From JBLNDG01 sp050261415 (GTDB lineage Bacteria > Bacillota > Clostridia > Lutisporales > Lutisporaceae), in the NCBI GenBank assembly GCA_050261415.1, contig JBLNDG010000038.1, positions 1 through 8,916 on the forward strand: DNA of 8,916 nt. The letters run 5' to 3'. Of the stretch, positions 1 through 6,323 are shown piece by piece (position 1 is the stretch's first letter; each line of letters begins with the position of its first letter). A program made the position numbers and the translations under genes. The notes beneath the pieces were generated by a model. The model was given only the letters and a program-made list of their open reading frames with translations. It searched no databases and was not told where the DNA came from.

Positions 1-2
1 AA

Positions 3-260
3 ATGACGGGAAGTAAGATTGAAATGTTGGCAGAAGTACTAAGTCCCATCATCAGAGGATGGCAGAACTATTTCATGAAATACAATCCGTCAGCAATAAG
101 ATTCTCATTGAATTGTGTTAACCAGAGACTAGTAAAATGGGCTATGTGTAAATTCAAACGTTTTAGAAATCATCGAAGAAAAGCGAATGAGTGGTTAAGG
201 GAGCTTGCAAAAAGAGAGCCCAACAGGTTTCCGCATTGGGCTCTCGGGATAATCCCATAA
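3..260 (+). CDS. Group II intron maturase/reverse transcriptase, C-terminal fragment (5' partial)
   Basis: This is the C-terminal end of a group II intron-encoded protein, which helps the intron RNA fold and copies it during retrohoming. The reading frame is open to the left edge, so the ATG at 3 is almost certainly internal. The 85 visible residues fit the maturase-specific (GIIM) domain: LSPIIRGWQNYF at about residues 14-25, a basic stretch KFKRFRNHRRK at about 50-60, and a closing REPNRFPHWALG. The protein stops right after this motif, so no HNH endonuclease domain is attached. That suggests an endonuclease-less class. The stop is 12 bases before domain V, the normal arrangement. The RT domain is not in view. 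Confidence 0.88.
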   Translation: MTGSKIEMLAEVLSPIIRGWQNYFMKYNPSAIRFSLNCVNQRLVKWAMCKFKRFRNHRRKANEWLRELAKREPNRFPHWALGIIP

Positions 261-272
261 GGTGAATGATAA

Positions 273-306
273 GAGCCGTATGAATTGAGAGATTCACGTA
301 CGGTTC
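273..306 (+). ncRNA. Group II intron domain V
   Basis: This is the catalytic hairpin of the intron ribozyme. The 34 bases start GAGCCGT and end ACGGTTC, which pair. An inner TGAAT/ATTCA helix is capped by a short purine loop, with the usual two-base bulge on the 3' side. The AGC triad at 274-276 is intact. Length, bulge and triad all match known bacterial domain V sequences. Confidence 0.93.
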
Positions 307-355
307 CGTGAGAGCCTGCTGGTGAAAATCCTACGGGCTACTCGACTGGAAGGTC

Positions 356-378
356 GGCTACTAAATTAATTAGTAGCC
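356..378 (+). repeat. Perfect 9-bp hairpin in the intron 3' exon
   Basis: GGCTACTAA (356-364) pairs perfectly with TTAGTAGCC (370-378) around a five-base loop. It starts ten bases after the inferred intron end. No T-run follows, so it is a poor intrinsic terminator by itself. The seven bases GGCTACT also occur at 336-342 inside domain VI. It may be part of the target-site structure, since some group II introns favour hairpins, but this is inference. Confidence 0.6.
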
Positions 379-410
379 TCCTATCCGATTATATAGGTTC
401 ATATGATTTA

Positions 411-439
411 TGGAAATAAATGCATATCTGCGATATAAT
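411..439 (+). promoter_or_regulatory. Candidate sigma-A promoter for the DUF1413-type gene
   Basis: A perfect TATAAT lies at 434-439. Seventeen bases upstream is TGGAAA (411-416), four of six matches to TTGACA. The predicted start near 446 would give a leader of about 40 bases before the ATG at 485. This rests on motif match only. Confidence 0.35.
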
Positions 440-484
440 CATATCAATAACATTGTTGACATCAATATTGTTTGGAGGTTTTTT

Positions 485-724
485 ATGCCAGATGTAAATG
501 AGCTTCTAAATATTGCGATTAAAGAAGCGGAGAATCTGAATCGAGGAGAAGTTTTCCTTGTGAGAGATTTATTTAAAGGCTATGTATGGAATAGGATTTC
601 TCGTAGTGAACGGCTCTTATTAGGGACATTATTTTTAAATTATATAAATTCCTCAAAAGGTTCAATCCGGGCAATTGAAAAAACTTCCTCTGGACAACAA
701 AAATATAAGATAAAAATAGAATAA
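485..724 (+). CDS. Small DUF1413-type protein, function unknown
   Basis: This gene encodes 79 residues. The start at 485 is chosen because GGAGG (474-478) sits six bases upstream; an ATG at 410 in the same frame has no such site. The core, about residues 20-55, reads GEVFLVRDLFKGYVWNRIS followed by RLLLGTLFLNY. I recognise this as the pattern of the DUF1413 family, small soluble Firmicute proteins of unknown role. There is no signal peptide or membrane segment. The tail is basic (KYKIKIE). The gene appears intact, between the intron end and the broken STAND nuclease gene, and has its own possible promoter. A role linked to either neighbour cannot be shown. The family call is from memory of the motif. 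Confidence 0.72.
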   Translation: MPDVNELLNIAIKEAENLNRGEVFLVRDLFKGYVWNRISRSERLLLGTLFLNYINSSKGSIRAIEKTSSGQQKYKIKIE

Positions 725-836
725 TCTATTCTTGATAATGTCGTATGTAACATGTAATGAGAAGCTCTTGTAGACTGCCAAATAAAGACTTATTTGTAAT
801 AAGCTATATACAGTAAAGTATAGAAGGTGAACAATT

Positions 837-2331
837 ATGAAATATGATTACCGTGGAGCTCGGGGTTCAAACGCTGGATATGATTTCCATGAGTTATGGG
901 CCCTTCGCCAAGCATTAGTCCTTCTGGATCAAGACACCAGACTTTCTGCAGTGACAGTGGAAGGTTTAAGGGCAGAAGATGAAAATGGTTTACCCCTTGA
1001 TACATGGGATGGAGTGGACTGTACTTTTTATTATGGCGATGATCAAATTGCATCAGTAGAACGAATAGTGATTGACCAACTGAAATACTCATCTGCTAAC
1101 CCTGAACAGGCATGGACTGTAGCACGCCTTACCCAGAGTACCAACAAAAAACATGATAATTCAGTTATAGGAAGACTAGCCAAAGCTTTCGTGGGAGTGA
1201 AAATTAAACGCCCAGACCTTGTTGAAAATAGCAATTTAACTATACGTCTTGTAAGTAATCAGCAAATTGATTCTGATGTACTTGAATTTGTTACCACGCA
1301 AAGAGCGAATAATAAGTCAGTCCATGATGCCTTAAGAAAAGCAAGTGGATTGGAAGATCAAGACTTCAATTCTTTTCTAAAAAGCATCGACTTTTCAGAA
1401 TGTGGTGGAGAATCTCGGTTTGCAATTGAAGAGCGTGTCCTGACTACTATTTCTGATTGGACTGATGATGATGCCCGTGTGATAGTAAACGAGCTTCTGC
1501 GATTTATACGACGTGCTATGATGCCCGAAGGAAAGGGTGAGCTTATCACTAGACAATCTATCTTAATTTGTTTAGGATTCTCTGACCCTCGTGCTTTATT
1601 CCCATGCCCGACGGTTATTAAAAAAGCTGATCATCTTATTGTAAGAGAAGCTTCTCGAAAAGTGACTGAACAAATGTTAAGTGGTAATCAGCGTATTTGT
1701 CTCTATGGAGAGGGAGGCTGTGGTAAGACCACTACTTTGCAAGAAATAAGGACATTGCTGCCATCTGATTCAGTCATCATAATTTTTGACTGTTATGGTG
1801 GTGGCCGATACCTTGATTCTGATGCATATCGACATAGGCCACGAGAAGCTTTCCTTCAACTGTCCAATGACTTGTCTCGTCAGCTTCAAGCTTCCATTAC
1901 TGATGAGTAAATCATCAAATATAGACTACCCTAAAGCATTTAAAAAACGCTTGGAAAGGGCTTCACAAGTGGTTGCGGCTAAAAACCCCAATGCATTATT
2001 GGTGATCGTTGTTGATGCTGCTGATAATTCCGTTACAGCTGCCGAAATACAATCTCCACCAGAGAGAAGTTTTGTACATGACTTTATGTCACTAGGTAAC
2101 CTGCCTGAAAATGTTCGTCTTATAGTCACTGCGCGTTCTGGTCGTCTACCATAACTCAATCTTAATCGCAGTTTTACTAAAGAGGAAATTATTGGCTTCA
2201 CACGAGATGAAACTGCTATTAATGTGCGAAGAATGTGGAAAGATGTACCGGATACTTGGATTGAAGACTTCCATTACCTTTCACGTGGTAATCCACGGGT
2301 TCAGAAGTATTCATTGGACTATGCTGGATGA
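837..2331 (+). pseudogene. Broken nuclease-STAND NTPase gene (Avs-like antiviral defence)
   Basis: This is the remnant of a large defence-type gene. The start at 837 has AAGGTGA (824-830) six bases upstream. Residues 1-85 look like a PD-(D/E)xK nuclease of the Cap4/DUF4297 kind: GYDFHELWAL, then WDGVD (D61) and DQLKYS (Q81-x-K83). The STAND/NACHT P-loop GEGGCGKTT is at residues 291-299. Frame 1 stops at 1908-1910. The Walker B region (VIVVDAADN, about 2002-2028) and the following VRLIVTARSGR continue in the next frame, so a net +1 shift (one base gained or two lost) occurred near 1884-1905. A TAA at 2152-2154 interrupts that frame. Recognisable coding resumes after it (FTKEEIIGFTRDE) and ends at 2331, where an IS21 element begins. 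About 498 codons remain; the C-terminal sensor region of such proteins, which often exceed 1000 residues, is absent. Intact relatives detect phage proteins and then degrade DNA. The exact Avs subtype is uncertain. Confidence 0.82.
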
Positions 2332-2400
2332 ATAATCCGGAGTATTTTTCCTACTGAGTCCGGACATTGGTTCCACCCATTCCGGAGCAAAGTTCCATTC
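2329..2400 (+). repeat. IS21 left terminal inverted repeat with internal repeats
   Basis: This stretch matches the reverse complement of 3928-3997 over about 70 bases with a few mismatches and one gap. Both ends share spaced TCCGGA and GGTTCCA blocks. Repeated blocks at each end are typical of IS21 elements, where they bind the transposase. Confidence 0.75.
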
Positions 2401-3120
2401 ATTCAAGAACTTAATCGGGAAATTCGGGCAAGGCTTGATGCCTTTAATCTAAAGCCTTTTCAAAAGAAAGAAGGCAGTCGATACAGCATCTTTCTTGGGG
2501 AAGAAAAGCCATTCCTGGCACCACTGCCTGCTACCTCCTATGAACTGGCGGACTGGAAAACAGCCACTGTTCAGTTCAATTATCATATATCCGTAGATAA
2601 GATGCAATAATACTCTGTTCCTTACGAATATATAAAGCAGAAGGTAGACGTACGCATTACGCGCAATGTTGTCGAGGTATTTTACAATAATACCCGCATA
2701 TGTTCCCATAAACGCCTTTACGGGCATCCCGGACAATATAGCACCATTGAGGCACATATGCCGGAAGACCACCAGAAATACTTGAAATGGGACGGTAATT
2801 GTTTTATAGAATGGGCCGGTAAAATCGGCCCCAGCACTACCATTACTGTTAAATCAATACTTGCCTCCTACAAGGTGGAACAGCAGGGATATAAAAGCTG
2901 TATGGGACTTCTAAAACTCGCGGATAAGTACTCCGTGGAACGCTTGGAGGCCGCCTGCAAAAGGGTGTTATCCTATACCCCCCATCCCAGCTACAAAAGC
3001 GTCAAGAATATCCTGGCTACTGGTCAAGATAAAGTGACGAATGAACCATCTTTGAACAAAGAGCATTCAGACCCGGATCAACACGGTTATACCCGAGGTG
3101 CCGGATACTATAGGAGGTAA
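2395..3120 (+). pseudogene. istA: istA remnant: C-terminal half of the IS21 transposase
   Basis: IstA is the DDE transposase of IS21 elements. Only its C-terminal part is present. It runs in one frame from about 2395 (ELNREIRARLDAFN, then PFQKKEGSRYSIF) through DWKTATVQFNYHISVDK and YSVPYEYIKQKVDVRI to the stop at 3118-3120. The N-terminal helix-turn-helix and the catalytic core should precede this but are missing: the left terminal repeat joins almost directly to the C-terminal region. A TAA at 2608-2610 also interrupts the frame inside the conserved VDKM-x-x-YSVPYEY segment, where a tyrosine is expected. The ATG at 2758 only opens the last 120 codons and has no role as a true start. The protein could not catalyse transposition. 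Confidence 0.85.
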
Positions 3121-3126
3121 AGTACA

Positions 3127-3897
3127 ATGACAAATGCAGCAACTATAAATAAATTAATCGAAATGCGTTTGACTGCAATGGCTGACGCATACCGTATTCA
3201 GCTACAAGACAACTCAATGTCTGAAGTTCCTTTTGAGGATCGCATCGGCCTTCTTGTTGACATTGAATATACAAGCCGAAAGAACAATCGTCTTAAGAGG
3301 CTCATAAAGAATGCCGGATTTGATCAGCCTGAGGCATCTATTGCCAACATTGATTACAATTCGGGCAGAAAACTGAATAAAAACCTAATTGACCGTCTTG
3401 CAGCTTGTGAATACATAGCACAAAAACATAATGTAATCATTCTTGGCGCAACAGGATCCGGGGAATCCTACATGGCATGCGCCCTTGGCATGGCTGCATG
3501 TAAACAGTTCTATTCCGTGAAATACATCAGGCTTCCGGAACTGCTTGCCGAACTTGCTATTGCCCGTGGTGACGGTAGCTTTAAAAGAGTAATCAGTCAG
3601 TATCAGAAGTATAACCTTCTCATCATGAATGAATGGCTTCTGGTTAAACTTACGGAAACTGAAGCAAGGGACTTACTGGAGATAATTCATGCTCGAAGCA
3701 AAAAGGCTTCCACCGTCTTCTGTTCCCAGTTTGCACCTGCAGGCTGGTACAACAAGATAGAAGGTGATACTATTGCAGATGCCATACTTGACCGTATCGT
3801 CCATGATTCCTATACCATCGAAATTCAGTACGTGGGTAAGGAACACGATAAATCAATGCGTGAGATTTATGGTCTTAACAACAGTAACGAAAAGTAA
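3127..3897 (+). CDS. istB: IstB-like ATPase of IS21, with both Walker motifs mutated
   Basis: IstB is the AAA+ helper ATPase that prepares target DNA for IstA. The full-length 256-residue frame is open, with AGGAGG (3112-3117) nine bases before the ATG and overlapping the end of istA. Fold landmarks are present: the N-terminal KLIEMRLTAMADAYR helix, STVFCSQF (sensor I area, about 195-202) and AILDRIVHDSYTI with the arginine region (about 219-231). Two key residues are changed. Walker A reads GATGSGES (107-114), with Glu113 in place of the invariant Lys. Walker B reads LLIMNEW (164-170), with Asn168 in place of Asp. Each can arise from a single base change (AAA to GAA; GAT to AAT). ATP binding and hydrolysis should be lost, so the product is probably inactive although the frame is intact. 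Confidence 0.92.
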   Translation: MTNAATINKLIEMRLTAMADAYRIQLQDNSMSEVPFEDRIGLLVDIEYTSRKNNRLKRLIKNAGFDQPEASIANIDYNSGRKLNKNLIDRLAACEYIAQKHNVIILGATGSGESYMACALGMAACKQFYSVKYIRLPELLAELAIARGDGSFKRVISQYQKYNLLIMNEWLLVKLTETEARDLLEIIHARSKKASTVFCSQFAPAGWYNKIEGDTIADAILDRIVHDSYTIEIQYVGKEHDKSMREIYGLNNSNEK

Positions 3898-3909
3898 ATA
3901 TTAACTTAT

Positions 3910-3926
3910 GGTTCCGTACCGGAACC
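3910..3926 (+). repeat. Hairpin GGTTCCG/CGGAACC after istB
   Basis: Seven perfect base pairs (3910-3916 with 3920-3926) enclose a three-base loop, 12 bases after the istB stop. No T-run follows, so it is more likely one of the repeated transposase-binding blocks of the IS end than a terminator. Confidence 0.5.
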
Positions 3927-3927
3927 A

Positions 3928-3997
3928 ATGGAACCATCGTCCGGAACGGTTGGAACCAACCTTCCGGACAGGGTGGTTCCAGCAACCGGAATATTCA
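3928..3997 (-). repeat. IS21 right terminal inverted repeat
   Basis: This is the partner of the left repeat. Reading inward on the minus strand, it gives TGAATATTCCGG, then TCCGGA, GGTTCCA, TCCGGA and GGTTCCA blocks in the same order as the left end. The first 13 bases counted from the A at 2328/T at 3998 match at 12 positions. The true end at 3997 is inferred from the CA dinucleotide. Confidence 0.75.
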
Positions 3998-4091
3998 TTT
4001 GGTAAAGACATCTATAATAAACAGGAAAAACAAAACATTTGTCGAAATACTTATTCATAATAAAAAATAAAATTTAAAGGAATGATGTAAT

Positions 4092-4784
4092 ATGAAACTA
4101 ACTTTAAACTCCAGTCTTTTAATCAGTATGCCCATAATCGGACTTGTATATGGCATAATGTTCCATCATATAGTTATGCCTTTATTCGGAAACAGCCTAA
4201 TCCACTGTTTAACCCTGGGAGTTGTATTTGGGTTTATAAATTACTTTATAGCCATCGGTATATATAAGAAATACAATGTACTGAAAAAGTCCTATAAATT
4301 ATTACATAAAGACCTTCAGATAGACAAATTAACAGGACTCTTTAATCGAAGGGTCTTTGACAATGATATTCAGGAATTGTCCTTCGATGATACATATTCG
4401 ATGATTTTCATAGACATTGATAATTTTCGAAAGTTCAACAATGAATTCGGCCATCAGACAGGCGATACTGTACTTAAGAAAGTCAGCCAGACCATTAAAG
4501 CCACTGTAAGGGCTAATGATAAGGTGTATAGGTATGGCGGCGAGGAAATTGTCATACTATTGAAAGACTGTGACAAAAAGGACGCATTTGAGATTGCTGA
4601 AAAAATAAGGGTAAATATCAGCAAGCTGGATAACTCTCCTTTTCCGCCTATAACAATCTCTTTAGGTATATCAAGCTACCCAGAGGACGGTACGGAAATT
4701 GATAAAATCATTGAAGCCTGCGACAATGCTCTTCTGGCAGCAAAAAAGTTAGGGAAGAACCGAGTTTTTGTGTGTGCAAAATAG
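4092..4784 (+). CDS. Membrane-anchored diguanylate cyclase (GGDEF domain)
   Basis: The protein makes the second messenger c-di-GMP from two GTP. It has 230 residues. Two hydrophobic segments at about 8-30 and 37-57 form a short membrane anchor with no recognisable sensor domain. A GGDEF domain covers about 75-228. It opens with the usual DKLTGLFNRR (78-87). FIDIDNF (106-112) supplies metal ligand D108. The active-site signature is GGEEI (149-153), an allowed variant that is normally active. RAND (140-143) lies five residues before it and matches the RxxD inhibitory site, so product feedback is expected. The start has AAAGGA (4076-4081) ten bases upstream. The gene stands alone, 94 bases after the IS21 end. 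A TATAAT at 4013-4018 could be its -10 but has no clear -35. The nearby chemotaxis operon makes a motility role plausible but unproven. Confidence 0.94.
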   Translation: MKLTLNSSLLISMPIIGLVYGIMFHHIVMPLFGNSLIHCLTLGVVFGFINYFIAIGIYKKYNVLKKSYKLLHKDLQIDKLTGLFNRRVFDNDIQELSFDDTYSMIFIDIDNFRKFNNEFGHQTGDTVLKKVSQTIKATVRANDKVYRYGGEEIVILLKDCDKKDAFEIAEKIRVNISKLDNSPFPPITISLGISSYPEDGTEIDKIIEACDNALLAAKKLGKNRVFVCAK

Positions 4785-4804
4785 AAATATACCCATATAC
4801 TAAA

Positions 4805-4833
4805 AAACAGGCCTGTTTAACACAAATTGTGTT
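4805..4833. repeat. Two adjacent perfect palindromes after the GGDEF gene
   Basis: AAACAGGCCTGTTT (4805-4818) is a perfect 14-base palindrome. It is followed at once by AACACAA-A-TTGTGTT (4819-4833), a perfect 7-bp inverted repeat around one base. Neither leaves room for a normal RNA hairpin loop, so paired protein-binding sites are more likely than a terminator. The rest of 4785-4989 shows no gene I can support. Confidence 0.5.
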
Positions 4834-4989
4834 TGATGAGATTTCACATTATGAAGAAAACTTAAACATTTTTGTAAAGCTAAATCATCGATGTTTCACA
4901 AAGGTTTAGATTAATTGAAGACGACACCATATCGGTCATTTGGTATCTTTCTTAATGCGATAAAATACAACATATCTCTAATGCAGAAT

Positions 4990-5014
4990 AAACGCCCTGG
5001 TTAAAGGGCGTTTT
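4990..5014 (-). terminator. Intrinsic terminator of the DUF1540-type gene, possibly bidirectional
   Basis: AAACGCCCT (4990-4998) and AGGGCGTTT (5005-5013) form a perfect 9-bp G/C-rich stem with a six-base loop. On the minus strand it begins three bases after the stop codon of the DUF1540-type gene and ends in TTTATT. On the plus strand it ends in TTTTGATT, so it could also stop transcripts coming from the GGDEF gene. Confidence 0.8.
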
Positions 5015-5016
5015 GA

Positions 5017-5181
5017 TTAGCTATTTCTTGTTTTAAATGTTGTACAGCAAGTACCATCACTCGTCTCTGCCTTGCCATCACCCTGCGAATTGACTTCTAT
5101 GCTGTCTGCATGGCACATACGGCTTTTGTTATAATGGCAGTTTGTTACTCCGCATTTAACGTTCATCTTCGGTGCATCCAT
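5017..5181 (-). CDS. Small cysteine-rich DUF1540-type protein (54 aa)
   Basis: This short gene reads MDAPKMNVKCGVTNCHYNKS, then CHADSIEV, and later GDGKAETSDGTCCTTFK. The cysteines at residues 10, 15, 23, 45 and 46, with CGVTNC-x-YN, the C-x-A-x-x-I-x-V strand and T-x-CxTF, match the DUF1540 family. These are small clostridial proteins, probably metal-binding, of unknown role. The frame is clean from ATG (5181-5179) to TAA (5019-5017). GGAAG and AAAGGA lie a few bases upstream on the minus strand, though their spacing is not ideal. A strong terminator follows directly. A long plus-strand frame over the same bases has no family features, so the minus strand is the coding one. The function cannot be stated; the cysteines suggest zinc binding. 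Confidence 0.86.
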   Translation of the reverse strand: MDAPKMNVKCGVTNCHYNKSRMCHADSIEVNSQGDGKAETSDGTCCTTFKTRNS

Positions 5182-5289
5182 TCTCTTCCACTTCCTTTCA
5201 ATTTTATTCTTTTATTAGTTTATCCACTTTTTAGTATCCTCCAACAATGCGTTAATTATGCTAATAGTATATATTGTGTTACCAATGTG

Positions 5290-5317
5290 CTTATATTTCA
5301 TGCAAGGAAATGTTCAA
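5290..5317 (-). promoter_or_regulatory. Candidate promoter for the DUF1540-type gene
   Basis: On the minus strand TTGAAC (5317-5312) lies 16 bases before TATAAG (5295-5290), four and five matches to the sigma-A boxes. A transcript would start near 5283 and carry about 100 leader bases. The interval 5182-5289 is otherwise A/T-rich with no gene seen. Other weak -10-like sites are nearby, so this is tentative. Confidence 0.35.
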
Positions 5318-5378
5318 CAATTACATAAAAGGCAATAATTTAAGTAAAAAAGCAGTAAAAAGCGGTGGTGAAACAGGT

Positions 5379-5858
5379 ATGATGGCGTTATTCAAGTCTA
5401 TTAAGAATCTCCTTTTATACCAGAAACCTAAAAATGCAAAGCGATTTGAATTACTTGAAGATGACTTTGAGAGTATTGACCGTGAACCAGAAAGTGAGTC
5501 CTGTAACCAAAACGATATATAACAAAAAAATACTGATAAAGATACTCTAAATTGCAAAAGGCAAAGGGTAAGAAAAGCCTACGATAACAGGAATTGGGAT
5601 AGAATTATTGCCGATTGCATTACAGAAAACCAATATATGAATAGCTGCGGCTTCCCCGACAAATTTCTGGAGGAATACGAAATCCTGTTCAGGGACGGAA
5701 GGGAAAGCACAAGCTGCAGTGAGTCCAATGATTTTAGAAACCGTGTCTGTTATATCATCCTTGAACCGTCAAACGGCATACGAATCCTTCAATTGCATAT
5801 TATTCTACTTTCAAATGTTATCTATAAATTGTATCTGTTATCTCTATATAGTTTATGA
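5379..5858 (+). pseudogene. Unrecognised small gene split by an in-frame stop
   Basis: A frame starts at ATG 5379 with GGTGGTG (5364-5370) eight bases upstream. It encodes 47 residues (MMALFKSIKNLLLYQKPK, then an acidic ELLEDDFESIDREPESES) and stops at TAA 5520-5522. The same frame continues open for another 111 codons: KAYDNRNWDRIIAD, FPDKFLEEYEILFRDGR, then NDFRNRVCYIILEPSNG. This second part has ordinary protein-like composition up to about 5795 and then becomes A/T-rich and hydrophobic. The simplest reading is one gene of about 140-158 codons with a nonsense mutation. I do not recognise the family. Two separate small genes are possible, but the ATG at 5637 has no ribosome binding site of its own. 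The first stretch has a basic N-terminus and no clear membrane segment. Confidence 0.45.
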
Positions 5859-5903
5859 CGGATACTCGCTGATAATATAGTTTGACTACGGATAGATAGC
5901 CCT

Positions 5904-6282
5904 TTATTTTCTTTCTTCAAGATAAGACTGTGCCATTTCCTCCAGAAGCTCATCACGCTCCAATTTTTTTATAACGCTTCTGGCATTCTGGTAATTGGTT
6001 ATATAGGTCGGAGAAGAAATTACCCTCTCCTCCTCTTTCTCTAAAATTTGTATTATAAATCGTAGTCTGTTCCAATCTAACACAGGTATACTGATAAATG
6101 CTGATGTTAATGCAACCATCAATATTGTCCGTAATATATGTACATCCAAGCCCAACCTCCTTGCTTTTCTCATAACACTGTCTTCAGTCCTGTCAAGAGC
6201 CTACATAATTTGCTTCAATGATGCTTTCCCCCCAGCTTTTTGTTAAATATTGTATTTCATGCTCCGTCCAATTCTTTCTCAT
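5904..6282 (-). pseudogene. Frameshifted SANT/Myb-like DNA-binding protein
   Basis: The gene begins on the minus strand at ATG 6282-6280, with GGTGG six bases upstream. It reads MRKNWTEHEIQYLTKSWGES, the first helix of a small SANT/Myb-like helix-turn-helix. That frame stops at a TGA near 6196. The rest of the domain, LDRTEDSVMRKARRLGL, is in another frame, so a one-base type shift lies around 6200-6210. The second frame then runs to 5904, through a hydrophobic stretch (about 6090-6140) and a charged helical tail ending LERDELLEEMAQSYLEERK. The pattern W-x-x-x-E...LxRTxxSVxxKAxRLGL is common in small Firmicute and phage DNA-binding proteins. The ATG at 6173 lies inside this motif and has no ribosome binding site. 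The C-terminal part is unrecognised and may hold more damage. Confidence 0.6.
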
Positions 6283-6323
6283 TGCTACCACCTTTTCAAA
6301 TCGTCTTCTATTGAAGCCTCATT

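Larger units (their letters stand above)
1..346 (+). mobile_element. Group II intron, 3' end only (maturase C-terminus plus domains V and VI)
   Basis: The window begins inside a group II intron. The order seen is the last part of the intron-encoded protein, then an exact 34-base domain V at 273-306, then domain VI at about 307-346. Domain VI pairs 310-316 with 336-343 and leaves A340 unpaired as the likely branch-point adenosine. The intron probably ends at 346 with ..CTCGAC, a common bacterial group II 3' end. The 5' half lies outside the window, so intron class and activity cannot be judged. The last base is inferred from the domain VI fold and could be off by a few bases. Confidence 0.88.
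2329..3997 (+). mobile_element. IS21-family insertion sequence, internally deleted and inactive
   Basis: The ends read 5'-TGAATAATCCGG (from 2329) and CCGGAATATTCA-3' (to 3997), matching the TG...CA ends of the IS21 family. Inside are the tail of istA and then istB, in the normal order. At 1669 bases the copy is clearly shorter than the roughly 2-2.5 kb usual for the family, because the front of istA is gone. The left flank is the broken STAND gene and the right flank is unrelated A/T-rich DNA. I see no matching target duplication at the two edges, which suggests that DNA next to the element was also deleted. Confidence 0.85.

Noticed and set aside
456..461. Perfect TTGACA as a -35 box
   Set aside because: The matching -10 position falls in the T-run between the ribosome binding site and the ATG at 485, with no TATAAT-like sequence.
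410..484. N-terminal extension of the DUF1413-type gene from an ATG at 410
   Set aside because: No ribosome binding site at 410, whereas GGAGG is ideally placed for 485, and the added residues do not resemble the family.
1786..2154. Separate gene starting at ATG 1786
   Set aside because: Its first 35 or so codons overlap the coding frame of the STAND gene; only the part after about 1890 is meaningful, as the shifted continuation of that gene.
2758..3120. Independent 120-codon gene before istB
   Set aside because: It is the C-terminal tail of istA in the same frame as the upstream remnant, with no ribosome binding site of its own.
4785..4989. c-di-GMP riboswitch or small gene near the GGDEF gene
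   Set aside because: No GEMM-type conserved core was seen on either strand, and short frames here lack ribosome binding sites or family features.
5110..5328. Plus-strand hydrophobic frame of 72 codons
   Set aside because: It lies antisense to the DUF1540-type gene, has no ribosome binding site and no family features.
5904..6173. Intact 89-codon gene starting at ATG 6173
   Set aside because: The ATG is inside a conserved helix-turn-helix motif whose first half is upstream in another frame, and there is no ribosome binding site at 6173.
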